Shown piece after piece: positions 1 to 6,680 of a DNA stretch of 8,406 nt. The position numbers and the translations under genes were made by a program. Numbering within the stretch: position 1 is the stretch's first letter; every line of letters starts with the position of its first letter. The DNA comes from Sphingobium sp. (GTDB lineage Bacteria; Pseudomonadota; Alphaproteobacteria; Sphingomonadales; Sphingomonadaceae). Location of the stretch: NCBI RefSeq assembly GCF_003248505.1, contig NZ_QFOA01000104.1, positions 1 through 8,406 of the forward strand. The letters are read 5' to 3'. Under the pieces are notes generated by a model. That model saw nothing but the letters and a program-made list of their open reading frames with translations, searched no databases and was not told where the DNA came from.

Positions 1-140
1 GACACCGATACGCACTGCGCACCGGCACGGCGGGCATTCTGGAACAGTTCGTTGATGACGTCGAAGGCGGTGTTGTTGAACAGCCGCGTCACCTTGGAGT
101 TCGCAAAACCCGCGCCGTCATGCCGGACTTGTTCCGGCAT
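1..140 (-). CDS. GHKL/HSP90-like ATP-binding protein, N-terminal part, runs off the left edge
   Basis: The minus strand reads openly from an ATG at 140 to base 1. It contains the stretch LFNNTAFDVINELFQNARRA, followed by GAQCVSV. This resembles the N-box of GHKL ATPases (HSP90, MutL, histidine kinase fold), where the Glu and Asn of ELFQNARRAGA would bind Mg-ATP. That family role is known; the assignment here rests on this one motif, because the remainder lies outside the window. The start is unsettled. The ATG at 138-140 lies inside the arm of a palindromic repeat, a GTG at 90-92 directly precedes TRLFNNTAFD, and neither has a convincing Shine-Dalgarno sequence. Roughly the first dozen residues from the ATG (MPEQVRHDGAG) look like translated repeat, so the native N-terminus is probably shorter. 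The substrate is unknown. Confidence 0.55.
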   Translation of the reverse strand, partial: MPEQVRHDGAGFANSKVTRLFNNTAFDVINELFQNARRAGAQCVSV

Positions 141-146
141 CCACGT
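118..146 (-). repeat. Palindromic repeat, copy A (inverted relative to B and C)
   Basis: The arms ATGCCGGA (120-127) and TCCGGCAT (133-140) pair perfectly around the 5-base loop CTTGT. The flanks are asymmetric (GTC on the left, CCACG on the right), which fixes an orientation opposite to copies B and C. Such short CCGGA-N5-TCCGG palindromes are common intergenic REP-like elements in sphingomonad genomes (from general knowledge, not searched). This copy directly abuts, and may supply the first codons of, the ATPase gene that leaves the left edge. Confidence 0.7.
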
Positions 147-180
147 TTCGACACACCGGCAAGCGTCTGATTTGCGGCAC

Positions 181-211
181 AGTGGACCCCGGAACAAGTC
201 CGGGGTGACGG
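181..211 (+). repeat. Palindromic repeat, copy B
   Basis: The arms ACCCCGGA (186-193) and TCCGGGGT (199-206) pair perfectly around the loop ACAAG. The 3' flank GACGG is shared with copy C, so B and C have the same orientation. Relative to A and C, the outer arm bases have changed from ATG/CAT to ACCC/GGGT on both sides. This is a compensatory change that keeps the stem paired, which suggests the DNA or RNA hairpin is what is maintained. Confidence 0.7.
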
Positions 212-303
212 AGAGAAGCGGCGGGAATACCGACTTTTCAACGGTCTCGCGAAGGCCGGAGGCCATGGTGCCGCAAAAATAACGGACCTTGCGTCCGCGG
301 ACA

Positions 304-335
304 CATGGATGCCGGATCAAGTCCGGCATGACGGA
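304..335 (+). repeat. Palindromic repeat, copy C
   Basis: The arms ATGCCGGA (309-316) and TCCGGCAT (322-329) pair perfectly around the loop TCAAG. The flanks are ATGG on the left and GACGG on the right, the mirror image of copy A. Together with A it forms an inverted pair about 190 bases apart, with B between them. The stretch from about 141 to 398 otherwise contains no gene I can support; a weak short stem (CGGAC/GTCCG, 283-297) is the only other structure seen. Confidence 0.7.
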
Positions 336-398
336 GGCGCCTGACGGATGTCCGACGCGAACGCGCCGTGATGCGCGCCCGCCGCCGACCTCGCCCGC

Positions 399-653
399 TC
401 AGATGCGGCGGTGTTTCCCGCCGTAATGCTTGCCGATGTAATCGCCGATCTTCGCCATCTCGTGCGCCGCGGCGTTGGCCGCCTGGGCGCAGCACGGGAT
501 CGGATCGCGCTCGGCCTGGGCGGCGCGCATCGCCACCCGGCTGCACAGATCCTCGATATCGGCGCGCGACAACAGGTTCTTTTCCCGCATCACGCACAGC
601 AGCGTCTGCAGGATCACCATCGCCTCGTCACCGTTGCGCTCTTGCGGCATCAT
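399..653 (-). CDS. Small hypothetical protein (84 aa) with four cysteines
   Basis: I do not recognise a named family. The protein begins MMPQERNGDEAMVILQTLL, is mostly helical in character, has no signal peptide or membrane segment, and ends in a basic tail GKHYGGKHRRI. Cysteines lie at residues 20, 37, 54 and 55 (the last two adjacent, in DPIPCCAQ). They could bind a metal or form disulfides, but the spacing matches no motif I know. Translation is well supported: a GAGAGGA Shine-Dalgarno at 667-661 lies 7 bases before the ATG at 653 (a second ATG follows directly). The gene starts 62 bases after the stop of the outer-membrane efflux gene on the same strand, so it could be read through from that operon or have its own promoter. 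A hairpin covers the ribosome binding site. Function unknown; that it is a real gene is likely from the start signal and codon use. Confidence 0.7.
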   Translation of the reverse strand: MMPQERNGDEAMVILQTLLCVMREKNLLSRADIEDLCSRVAMRAAQAERDPIPCCAQAANAAAHEMAKIGDYIGKHYGGKHRRI

Positions 654-656
654 CGG

Positions 657-667
657 CTCATCCTCTC
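657..667 (-). promoter_or_regulatory. Ribosome binding site of the small cysteine-containing gene, partly inside a hairpin
   Basis: On the minus strand GAGAGGATGAG precedes the ATG at 653. The purine core GAGAGGA (667-661) is at normal spacing (7 bases). Its first five bases fall inside the 3' arm of the stem at 663-683. Confidence 0.6.
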
Positions 668-683
668 GTCTAATGAACGAGAG
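663..683 (-). promoter_or_regulatory. Perfect 7-bp hairpin between the efflux operon and the small gene
   Basis: CTCTCGT (663-669) and ACGAGAG (677-683) are exact reverse complements with a 7-base A/T-rich loop. On the minus-strand transcript the 3' arm holds most of the Shine-Dalgarno of the 84-aa gene. No U-run follows, so it does not look like an intrinsic terminator. It may mask the ribosome binding site, process the end of the efflux mRNA, or be a DNA operator. The structure is seen; the role is inference. Confidence 0.45.
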
Positions 684-715
684 TGTACGCCAAACGGTCC
701 GTTACGCAATATGGA

Positions 716-2203
716 TCAGTTGAGTCCCCCGCCCAGCCGCCGGTACAGTTCCACCAGGTTGCTGGCCTGCGCCAGCCGCGTCGTCACCAGCTGCTGCTGC
801 GCGGCGTAGGCGGTGCGCTGCGCATCGAGCGAGATGAGGAACGAATCGACCCCGGCGCGGTAGCGCGCGGTCGACAGCCGCGAGGTGACGTTGGCGGCAT
901 TGGCGCGCGCGGTCTGCGCCGCCACCTGCTCGCCGATCGTGCCGCGAGTCGCCAGCGCATCGGATACCTCTCGGAACGCGGTCTGGATCGCCTTTTCGTA
1001 ACTGGCGACCGCCGCCTGCTGCGACGCCTTGGCGTAATCGAGGTTCGCCGCGTTGCGCCCGCCGTCGAACAGCGGCAGCGCCACCGACGGCGCGCCGGTG
1101 TAGGTGAACGACCCGCCGCCGAACAGCCCGGACAGCGCGGTCGAGATCGTCCCGATCGTCGCGGTGAGCGAGATGCGCGGGAAGAACGCCGCACGCGCCG
1201 CGCCGATATTGGCGTTCTGCGCGATCAGCTGATGCTCGGCCTGCAACACGTCGGGACGGCGCAACAGCACCTCCGACGAGACGTTGCCGGGCAGCGCGTC
1301 GCGGGTCAGCGGACGATCGCCCAGCCCGGTCGGCAGCTGTTCGGCGGGCACCGTGGTGCCGACAAGCAGGTTGAGCGCATTCTGGTCCTGCGCGATGCGC
1401 GTCTGGAGCGCGGCGATATCGTTGCGCGCCGACTGGTAGTTGGTTTCCGCCTGCCGCGCCTCCAGTTCGGAGGCGACGCCGACGCGGAACTGCGCCTGGG
1501 TCAGTCGCTGCGTCTCCTCGAACGCCTTCAGCGTATCGCGCGACAGCTGCAACTGCTCCTGGTCCGACGCCAGCGTCAGCCACGCGGTCGCGATCTCCGC
1601 GATCAGGCTGATGCGGGTCGCGCGCTGCGCCTCCTCCGACGCGAAATAGCTTTCCAGCGCCGCGCGGTTCAGGTTGCGCACGCGGCCGAACAGGTCCAGC
1701 TCGAACGCGGAAAAGCCGGCGTTCACCGAATAGAATTCGATGTTCGACGATCCGGTCCCGACCGCCGCACCGGCGCCAGCACCGGCACCGGCGCCCGCTC
1801 CGGCCCCGGCACCCGCCCCTGCACCGCCGGCCGCACCGGCCGCGCCGAACAGGTTGTTGGTAAATGTCCCCGAACCGGAGATCATGGTATTGGGGACCAG
1901 ATCGGCGCGCTGGACGCGATATTGCGCGCGCGCCTGCAACACGTTGGCCGCCGCGATGCGCAGGTCGCGATTGTTGGCCAGCCCCAGCTCGATCACCCCC
2001 TGCAGCCGCGGGTCGAGGAAGAAATCGCGCCAGCCGATCTGCGTCACGTCGGGCGCATCGGTCGCCGCGCGCGGATAGACCCCGCCCTGCGGCAGCGCGG
2101 CCGGGACCGCGCCGTCGGGGCGCTGGTATTTGGGCGCCAGGTTGCAGCCCGCCAGCGCGGTGGTGAGCGCCAGCAGCGCCACGAAGGAAGTACGGCTCGT
2201 CAC
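716..2203 (-). CDS. Outer-membrane efflux lipoprotein, NodT/OprM-type (TolC superfamily)
   Basis: This is the outer-membrane channel of the tripartite pump, carrying substrates from the periplasm out of the cell. From the GTG at 2203 it gives 495 residues, normal for NodT-type OMFs. It starts with a lipoprotein signal: MTSRTSFVALLALTTA, then the lipobox LAGC with Cys20 as the lipidated residue. Two homologous halves are visible: helices around 75-104, the first strand pair ending YSVNAGFSAFELDLFGR (about 158-174), then LLRRPDVLQAEHQL (313-326), ARAAFFPRISLTATIG (336-351), and a second strand pair ending PSVALPLFDGGR. The GTG was chosen because AAGGAG lies 6 bases upstream. An in-frame ATG at 2218 lies inside the preceding gene and has no such site. 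The gene follows the pump gene by one base, implying coupled translation. An odd feature is a (Gly-Ala)10 tract at residues 127-146 in what should be the outer loop of the first strand pair. Confidence 0.93.
   Translation of the reverse strand: MTSRTSFVALLALTTALAGCNLAPKYQRPDGAVPAALPQGGVYPRAATDAPDVTQIGWRDFFLDPRLQGVIELGLANNRDLRIAAANVLQARAQYRVQRADLVPNTMISGSGTFTNNLFGAAGAAGGAGAGAGAGAGAGAGAGAGAAVGTGSSNIEFYSVNAGFSAFELDLFGRVRNLNRAALESYFASEEAQRATRISLIAEIATAWLTLASDQEQLQLSRDTLKAFEETQRLTQAQFRVGVASELEARQAETNYQSARNDIAALQTRIAQDQNALNLLVGTTVPAEQLPTGLGDRPLTRDALPGNVSSEVLLRRPDVLQAEHQLIAQNANIGAARAAFFPRISLTATIGTISTALSGLFGGGSFTYTGAPSVALPLFDGGRNAANLDYAKASQQAAVASYEKAIQTAFREVSDALATRGTIGEQVAAQTARANAANVTSRLSTARYRAGVDSFLISLDAQRTAYAAQQQLVTTRLAQASNLVELYRRLGGGLN
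1766..1825 (-). repeat. (Gly-Ala)10 low-complexity tract inside the outer-membrane efflux gene
   Basis: Ten consecutive Gly-Ala codon pairs encode residues 127-146, preceded by AAGAAG and followed by AVGTGSS. The Gly codons vary (GGT, GGG, GGA, GGC), as do the Ala codons (GCA, GCG, GCC, GCT), so this is not a clean DNA microsatellite. The peptide pattern looks older than, or kept apart from, recent slippage. Confidence 0.9.
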
Positions 2204-2204
2204 A

Positions 2205-5200
2205 TCAGGCTCCTTCATGAGCCGGTCGGGGGTGGTCGCCCTGCGGACCGGCATCACCGTCCGCATCGCGTTGCGCCTGGTCGCCGGCCTTCCCGTCATG
2301 CTCGTGGCCGAACAGCCGCAGGACGACGACGAAGAACACCGGCACCAGGAAGATGCCCAGCACCGTGGCGGACAGCATCCCGCCCACTACCGACCGGCCG
2401 ATCGCATTCTGCCCACCCGCGCCCGCGCCCGTCGATACCGCCAGCGGCAGCACGCCGAACACGAAGGCGAGCGAGGTCATCAGGATCGGGCGAAGCCGCA
2501 GCTTCGCGGCCTCGACCGCGGCGTCGAACGGCTTCATCCCCTCGGCGATCCGCTCCTCGGCGAATTCGACGATCAGGATCGCGTTCTTCGCCGCCACGCC
2601 GATCGTGGTGATGAGGCCAACCTGCAGGTAGATGTCGTTGTTCAGCCCGGTCAGCCACGCCGCCAGCAACGCGCCCGCCACGCCCAGCGGCACGACCAGC
2701 AGCACCGAGATCGGCACCGACCAGCTTTCGTACAGCGCCGCCAGGCACAGGAACACGATCAGCAGCGACAGGGCGTAGAGCGCCGGCGCCTGCCCGCCCG
2801 ACAGCTTCTCCTCATAGGACAGGCCGGTCCATTCCAGCGACGTACCCGGCGGCAGCTTGGCATGGATCGCCTCCATCGCCTTCATCGCCGCGCCCGTGCT
2901 CTGCCCCGGCGCGGGCGAGCCTTGCAGCTGCATCGCCGGCTGGCCGTTGTAGCGGGTCAGCGCGACCGGCGCATTGGCCCAGGACAGGGTGGTGAACGCG
3001 GTATAGGGCACCATCTGGCCATCGGCACCGCGCACGAAGAACGACCCGATATCCTCCGGGCGCAGGCGATAGGGCGTATCGGCCTGCACATAGACGCGCT
3101 TCACGCGCCCGCGGTCGATGAAGTCGTTGACATAGGCGCCGCCCCAGGCGGTCGAGATGGTCGAGTTGACCTGGCTCAGGTCCAGCCCCAGCGCGCGCGC
3201 CTTGTCCTCGTCGACGTTGACCTTCAGCTGCGGGGCATCCTCCAGGCTCAGCGGGCGCACCTGCGCCAGCGTCTTGTCCTGCATCGCCATGCCCAGCATC
3301 ATGTTGCGCGCCTGGGTCAGCCGTTCGTGACCGATCCCGCCGGTGTCGACCAGCTGGAGGTCGAAGCCGGTGGCATTGCCCAGTTCCTGCACCGCCGGCG
3401 GCACCAGCGCGAAGATCAGGCCGTCCTTATACTGGCTGAACGCCCCCATCGCGCGCCCGGCGATCGTCTGCGCCTTGTTCGCGGTGCCCGAACGGTCCTC
3501 CCACGGCTTCAGGTTGATGAACGCCAGCCCGGTATTCTGCCCCTGCCCGGCGAAGCTGAAGCCGTTGATCGTGAACACGCCCGCGACATTGGCCTTCTCG
3601 GCGCCCAGGAAGTGGTTGCGCACCAGATCCAGCCCCTTGTCGGTGCGCCCGCTGGTCGCCCCCGACGGCCCCTGCACCAGCGCGATGACGGTGCCCTGAT
3701 CCTCATCGGGCAGGAAGCCCGACGGCAGCCGCACGAACAGCAGCGCGACGCCCGCGACGATCAGCAGATAGACCAGCATCGACCGCTTCCAGCTGCGCGC
3801 GGAACGCCGCACGCCCTGCTCGTAATGACGCTGACCGTTGTCGAACTTTTCGTTGAACCAGCGGAAGAACCGCGCCAGCAGCCCGTTGCTCTCCGCCTTG
3901 TTCGGGTCGTGCGGCTTCAGGATCGTCGCGCACAGCGCCGGGGTCAGGATCAGTGCGACCGCCACCGACAGCACCATCGCCGACACGATCGTGATCGAGA
4001 ACTGGCGATAGATGACGCCGGTCGATCCGCCGAAGAACGCCATCGGCAGGAACACCGCCGACAGGACGAGGCCGATGCCGATCAGCGCGCTGCTGATCTC
4101 GTCCATCGACTTTCGCGCCGCTTCCCTGGGACTGAGGTGTTCGGTGACGATCAGCCGCTCGACATTCTCCACCACGACGATCGCATCGTCGACCAGCAGG
4201 CCGATCGCCAGCACCATGCCGAACAGCGTCAGCGTGTTGATGGTATAGCCGGCCACCGCCATGATCGCGAACGTGCCCAGCAGCACCACCGGCACCGCGA
4301 TCGTCGGGATCAGCGTCGCGCGCCAGTTTTGCAGGAACAGGAACATGACGAGGAAGACGAGCACCACCGCCTCGACCAGCGTGTGGATCACCTGCTCCAC
4401 CGACAGGCGCACGAACGGCGTGGTATCGTAGGGGTAGACCAGCTTGACGTCGGCCGGCAGCGACTTGGCGATCTGCGCCGCCTGTGCCTTCACCGCCTCG
4501 ACCGTGGACAGCGCATTGGCGCCCGCGGCCAGCTTCACGCCGAAGCCTGCGGCATATTTGCCGTTATACTTGGTGTCGAAGCCGTAATTCTCCGCGCCCA
4601 GCTCCACCCGCGCGACGTCGCGCAGCCGCACGACCGCGCCCGCCGCATCGGTCTTCAGCCGGATGTTGCCGAACTGCTCGGGCGTCTGGAGCCGCGACTG
4701 GACCGAGACGGTCGCGTTCAGCTCCTGCTCCTTGGGCGACGGCTGGCCGCCGATCTGGCCGGCGGAAACCTGCGCGTTCTGCGCCTGCACCGCGGCCGAC
4801 ACGTCGGCGATCGTCAGCTGATAGCTGTTGAGCTTGAGCGGATCGACCCAGATGCGCATCGCATATTGCGCGCCGAACACCTGCAGCTCGCCCACGCCGT
4901 TGACGCGGCTGATCGGGTCCTGGAACTTCGACACGATCATGTCGGCCAGGTCGTTGGCGGTGTGCGAATTGTCGTCGGAATAGATGCCGACGATGACCAG
5001 GAAGTTCGCCGCCGACTTGGCGACCTGCAATCCCTGGCGCTGCACTTCCTGCGGCAGCAGCGGGGTCGCGGCCTGCAGCTTGTTCTGCACCTGGACCTGC
5101 GCGATGTCCGGGTCGGTGCCCTGTTCGAACGTCAGCGTGATCGTCAGCATCCCCGCCGACGAGGACGAGGACGAGAAATAGCGCAGGTTGTCGATCCCGC

Positions 5201-5408
5201 GCAGCTGCTGCTCGATCACCTGGGTGGTCGTGCGTTCCAGCGTTTCGGCATCGGCGCCCGGATACATGGCGTTGATCGTCACCGCGGGCGGCGCGATTTC
5301 CGGGAATTGCGCGATCGGCAGGCTGCGGATCGCGATCGCGCCCGCCAGCATGAGCACGATCGCGATGACCCATGCGAAGATGGGCCGATCGATGAAAAAG
5401 CGTGACAT
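2205..5408 (-). CDS. RND multidrug efflux permease, HAE1 family (AcrB/MexB-like)
   Basis: This is the inner-membrane proton/drug antiporter of the pump, 1067 residues (AcrB has 1049). The N-terminus MSRFFIDRPIFAWVIAI is typical of HAE1 pumps. The proton-relay acids are present as Asp407-Asp408 in GLLVDDAIVVVENVER. The relay lysine is Lys941 in AAKNAILIVEF (AcrB Lys940). The switch-loop/phenylalanine region reads NGFSFAGQGQNTGLAF at 615-630, as in AcrB. Twelve membrane segments fit the two repeats (start, 340-500, 540-560, 873-1033), with two large periplasmic loops between. The C-terminus after RLFGH is a 33-residue hydrophilic tail rich in Asp, Gly and His, somewhat longer than usual. It starts 6 bases after the adaptor stop with no clear Shine-Dalgarno (GAAGTAACGCCCC), so initiation probably depends on coupling. 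Typical substrates are hydrophobic antibiotics, dyes, bile salts or solvents; the exact range cannot be read from the sequence. Confidence 0.96.
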   Translation of the reverse strand: MSRFFIDRPIFAWVIAIVLMLAGAIAIRSLPIAQFPEIAPPAVTINAMYPGADAETLERTTTQVIEQQLRGIDNLRYFSSSSSSAGMLTITLTFEQGTDPDIAQVQVQNKLQAATPLLPQEVQRQGLQVAKSAANFLVIVGIYSDDNSHTANDLADMIVSKFQDPISRVNGVGELQVFGAQYAMRIWVDPLKLNSYQLTIADVSAAVQAQNAQVSAGQIGGQPSPKEQELNATVSVQSRLQTPEQFGNIRLKTDAAGAVVRLRDVARVELGAENYGFDTKYNGKYAAGFGVKLAAGANALSTVEAVKAQAAQIAKSLPADVKLVYPYDTTPFVRLSVEQVIHTLVEAVVLVFLVMFLFLQNWRATLIPTIAVPVVLLGTFAIMAVAGYTINTLTLFGMVLAIGLLVDDAIVVVENVERLIVTEHLSPREAARKSMDEISSALIGIGLVLSAVFLPMAFFGGSTGVIYRQFSITIVSAMVLSVAVALILTPALCATILKPHDPNKAESNGLLARFFRWFNEKFDNGQRHYEQGVRRSARSWKRSMLVYLLIVAGVALLFVRLPSGFLPDEDQGTVIALVQGPSGATSGRTDKGLDLVRNHFLGAEKANVAGVFTINGFSFAGQGQNTGLAFINLKPWEDRSGTANKAQTIAGRAMGAFSQYKDGLIFALVPPAVQELGNATGFDLQLVDTGGIGHERLTQARNMMLGMAMQDKTLAQVRPLSLEDAPQLKVNVDEDKARALGLDLSQVNSTISTAWGGAYVNDFIDRGRVKRVYVQADTPYRLRPEDIGSFFVRGADGQMVPYTAFTTLSWANAPVALTRYNGQPAMQLQGSPAPGQSTGAAMKAMEAIHAKLPPGTSLEWTGLSYEEKLSGGQAPALYALSLLIVFLCLAALYESWSVPISVLLVVPLGVAGALLAAWLTGLNNDIYLQVGLITTIGVAAKNAILIVEFAEERIAEGMKPFDAAVEAAKLRLRPILMTSLAFVFGVLPLAVSTGAGAGGQNAIGRSVVGGMLSATVLGIFLVPVFFVVVLRLFGHEHDGKAGDQAQRDADGDAGPQGDHPRPAHEGA

Positions 5409-5414
5409 GGGGCG

Positions 5415-6617
5415 TTACTTCGCTTGCGCCGCGGGCTGGCCCTGGCCGGGCTGGCCCTGCCCCTGGGCCGGGGCGGCGTTGGGATTGTACGGCACCGCCT
5501 TCACCGGCATGCCGGGGCGCAGCATCATGCCGCCCTCCACGATCACCTTGTCGCCCGGCTTCAGCCCGCCGGTCACCAGCCAGTCGTCGCCGATCGTGCG
5601 CGACGTCGTCAGCGGGCGCGGCTGCACCTTGCCATCGGGGCCGACGACCATCGCGAGCGCATTGCCCTTTTCGTCGCGGCTGACCGCGCGCTGGGGCACC
5701 AGCATCGCATTGGCCTGCGTCCCCTCGACCAGCTCGGCGCGGACGTACATGCCCGGCAGCAACAGCGCGCGCGGGTTGGGGAACAGCGCGCGGATCGTCT
5801 GAGTCCCCGTCGCGGGATCGACGCTGACGTCGGCGAACTGCAACGTCCCCTCGATCGGATAGACCGACCCGTCGTCCAGCCGCAGCCGGACGCGCGCCGC
5901 ACCGCCGCCGCGCGACAGGTCGCCGGCGGCGATCTTCTGCCGCAGCTTGAGCAGGTCGGCGGCCGATTGCGGCACGTCGACATAGATGGGGTCGAGGCGC
6001 TGGATCGTCGTCAGCGCATTGGCCTGTCCCGCGGTCGCGAGCGCGCCGGTGGTCGCCACCGAACGCCCGATGCGCCCGGAGATCGGCGCGCGGACGGTGG
6101 TGCGCGCCAGGTCGATCTGCGCCGAGCGCAGCGCGGCGGACTGCGCCGCGACGTCGGCCTGCGCCTGCTGCGCCTGCGTCAGGGCGTTGTCGTAATCCTG
6201 TCGCGAGATGGCATTGATCTTGACCAGCTCGCCATAGCGCCGCTGGAGCGCCGAGGTGGAGGCGATCGCGGCGCGGGCGCGCGCCAGCGCGGCGCGGGCA
6301 TTGGCGACCTGCGTCACATAGGGTTGCGGGTCGATGCGGTAGAGCGCCTGCCCCTTCGACACCTGATCGCCCTCACGGAACAGCCGCGCGGTGATGAGGC
6401 CGCTGACCTGCGGGCGCACCTCCGACGTCTCATACGCGGTCAGCCGGCCGGGGAGCGTCGTCGTCAGCGTTACCGACTGCGGCTGCACCGTCACGACGCC
6501 GACCTGCGGCGGCCCTGCCTGCGCCTGCTGCTGCTGTTGCGCGGCCTCCTTTCCACCACCGCACGCGGCGAGCGGGAGGAACAGCAGCGCGGCAAACGCG
6601 TACCCCTTGTATGTCAT
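5415..6617 (-). CDS. RND efflux periplasmic adaptor lipoprotein (membrane fusion protein, AcrA/MexA-like)
   Basis: The adaptor joins the pump to the outer-membrane channel. It has 400 residues, usual for the family. The signal peptide is MTYKGYAFAALLFLPLAAC with lipidated Cys19, followed by a Gln-rich linker (five Gln at 27-31). Next come the first lipoyl half (VRPQVSGLITARLFREGDQV, 68-87), a coiled-coil hairpin of Ala/Arg/Gln-rich helices (about 100-172), the second lipoyl half (TVRAPISGRIG, 174-184), and a beta-barrel with DPATGTQTIRALFPNP (268-283) and LLPGMYVRAEL (286-296). A membrane-proximal domain with PGDKVIVEGG (354-363) follows. The end is a low-complexity Gln/Gly/Pro tail (AQGQGQPGQGQPAAQAK). 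It is the first gene of the operon. The ATG at 6617 has only a weak AACGAGA site 5 bases upstream. An operator-like palindrome lies 19-40 bases before the start, so the operon is likely repressed by a TetR-family regulator. Confidence 0.95.
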   Translation of the reverse strand: MTYKGYAFAALLFLPLAACGGGKEAAQQQQQAQAGPPQVGVVTVQPQSVTLTTTLPGRLTAYETSEVRPQVSGLITARLFREGDQVSKGQALYRIDPQPYVTQVANARAALARARAAIASTSALQRRYGELVKINAISRQDYDNALTQAQQAQADVAAQSAALRSAQIDLARTTVRAPISGRIGRSVATTGALATAGQANALTTIQRLDPIYVDVPQSAADLLKLRQKIAAGDLSRGGGAARVRLRLDDGSVYPIEGTLQFADVSVDPATGTQTIRALFPNPRALLLPGMYVRAELVEGTQANAMLVPQRAVSRDEKGNALAMVVGPDGKVQPRPLTTSRTIGDDWLVTGGLKPGDKVIVEGGMMLRPGMPVKAVPYNPNAAPAQGQGQPGQGQPAAQAK

Positions 6618-6628
6618 GCGAATCTCGT

Positions 6629-6658
6629 TCTAAAGTGTGAGTGATCGCTCACTCACAA
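6629..6658 (-). promoter_or_regulatory. Candidate promoter of the efflux operon
   Basis: On the minus strand TTGTGA (6658-6653) and TTTAGA (6634-6629) are separated by 18 bases and resemble sigma-70 -35 and -10 elements. Transcription would start near 6622, leaving a very short leader before the ATG at 6617. A second -35-like TTGACG lies at 6690-6685, paired only with a poor TAGCAG. The first pair is preferred because the inverted repeat falls in its spacer, as in many TetR-controlled promoters. The hexamers are seen; function is inferred. Confidence 0.4.
6636..6657. promoter_or_regulatory. Inverted repeat resembling a TetR-family operator, in front of the RND operon
   Basis: TGTGAGTGA (6636-6644) and TCACTCACA (6649-6657) are exact reverse complements with the 4-base centre TCGC, giving 9-bp arms. 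Within each arm the tetramer GTGA or TCAC is repeated twice. Size, symmetry and position between candidate -35 and -10 elements, directly before an RND operon, are what is known for AcrR/MexR-like TetR-family repressors acting on such pumps. The cognate repressor is not intact in the window. Confidence 0.7.
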
Positions 6659-6680
6659 ATGCTGCTACTGCGAACAACCC

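Noticed and set aside
118..335. Possible CRISPR array
   Set aside because: Three copies in mixed orientation with unequal spacing, palindromic throughout and with diverged arms. This fits REP-like repeats, not CRISPR.
238..597. Minus-strand open frame of 119 codons across the repeats and the small gene
   Set aside because: It includes translated palindromic repeat (RHAGLDPASM) and overlaps the better-supported 84-aa gene in another frame.
683..2611. Plus-strand open frame of 642 codons opposite the outer-membrane efflux gene
   Set aside because: Arg/Gly/Ala-rich low-complexity shadow of the NodT-type gene, with no start signal. It also crosses the operon gene boundary.
2130..5405. Long plus-strand open frame of 1091 codons opposite the RND pump gene
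   Set aside because: It is antisense to a clear HAE1 pump. Its translation is dominated by Arg, His, Gln and Asp with no domain, as expected from the complement of G/C-ending codons in GC-rich DNA.
5424..6644. Plus-strand open frame of 406 codons opposite the adaptor gene
   Set aside because: Arg-rich shadow of the adaptor coding frame with no recognisable motif, and it would end inside the efflux operator.
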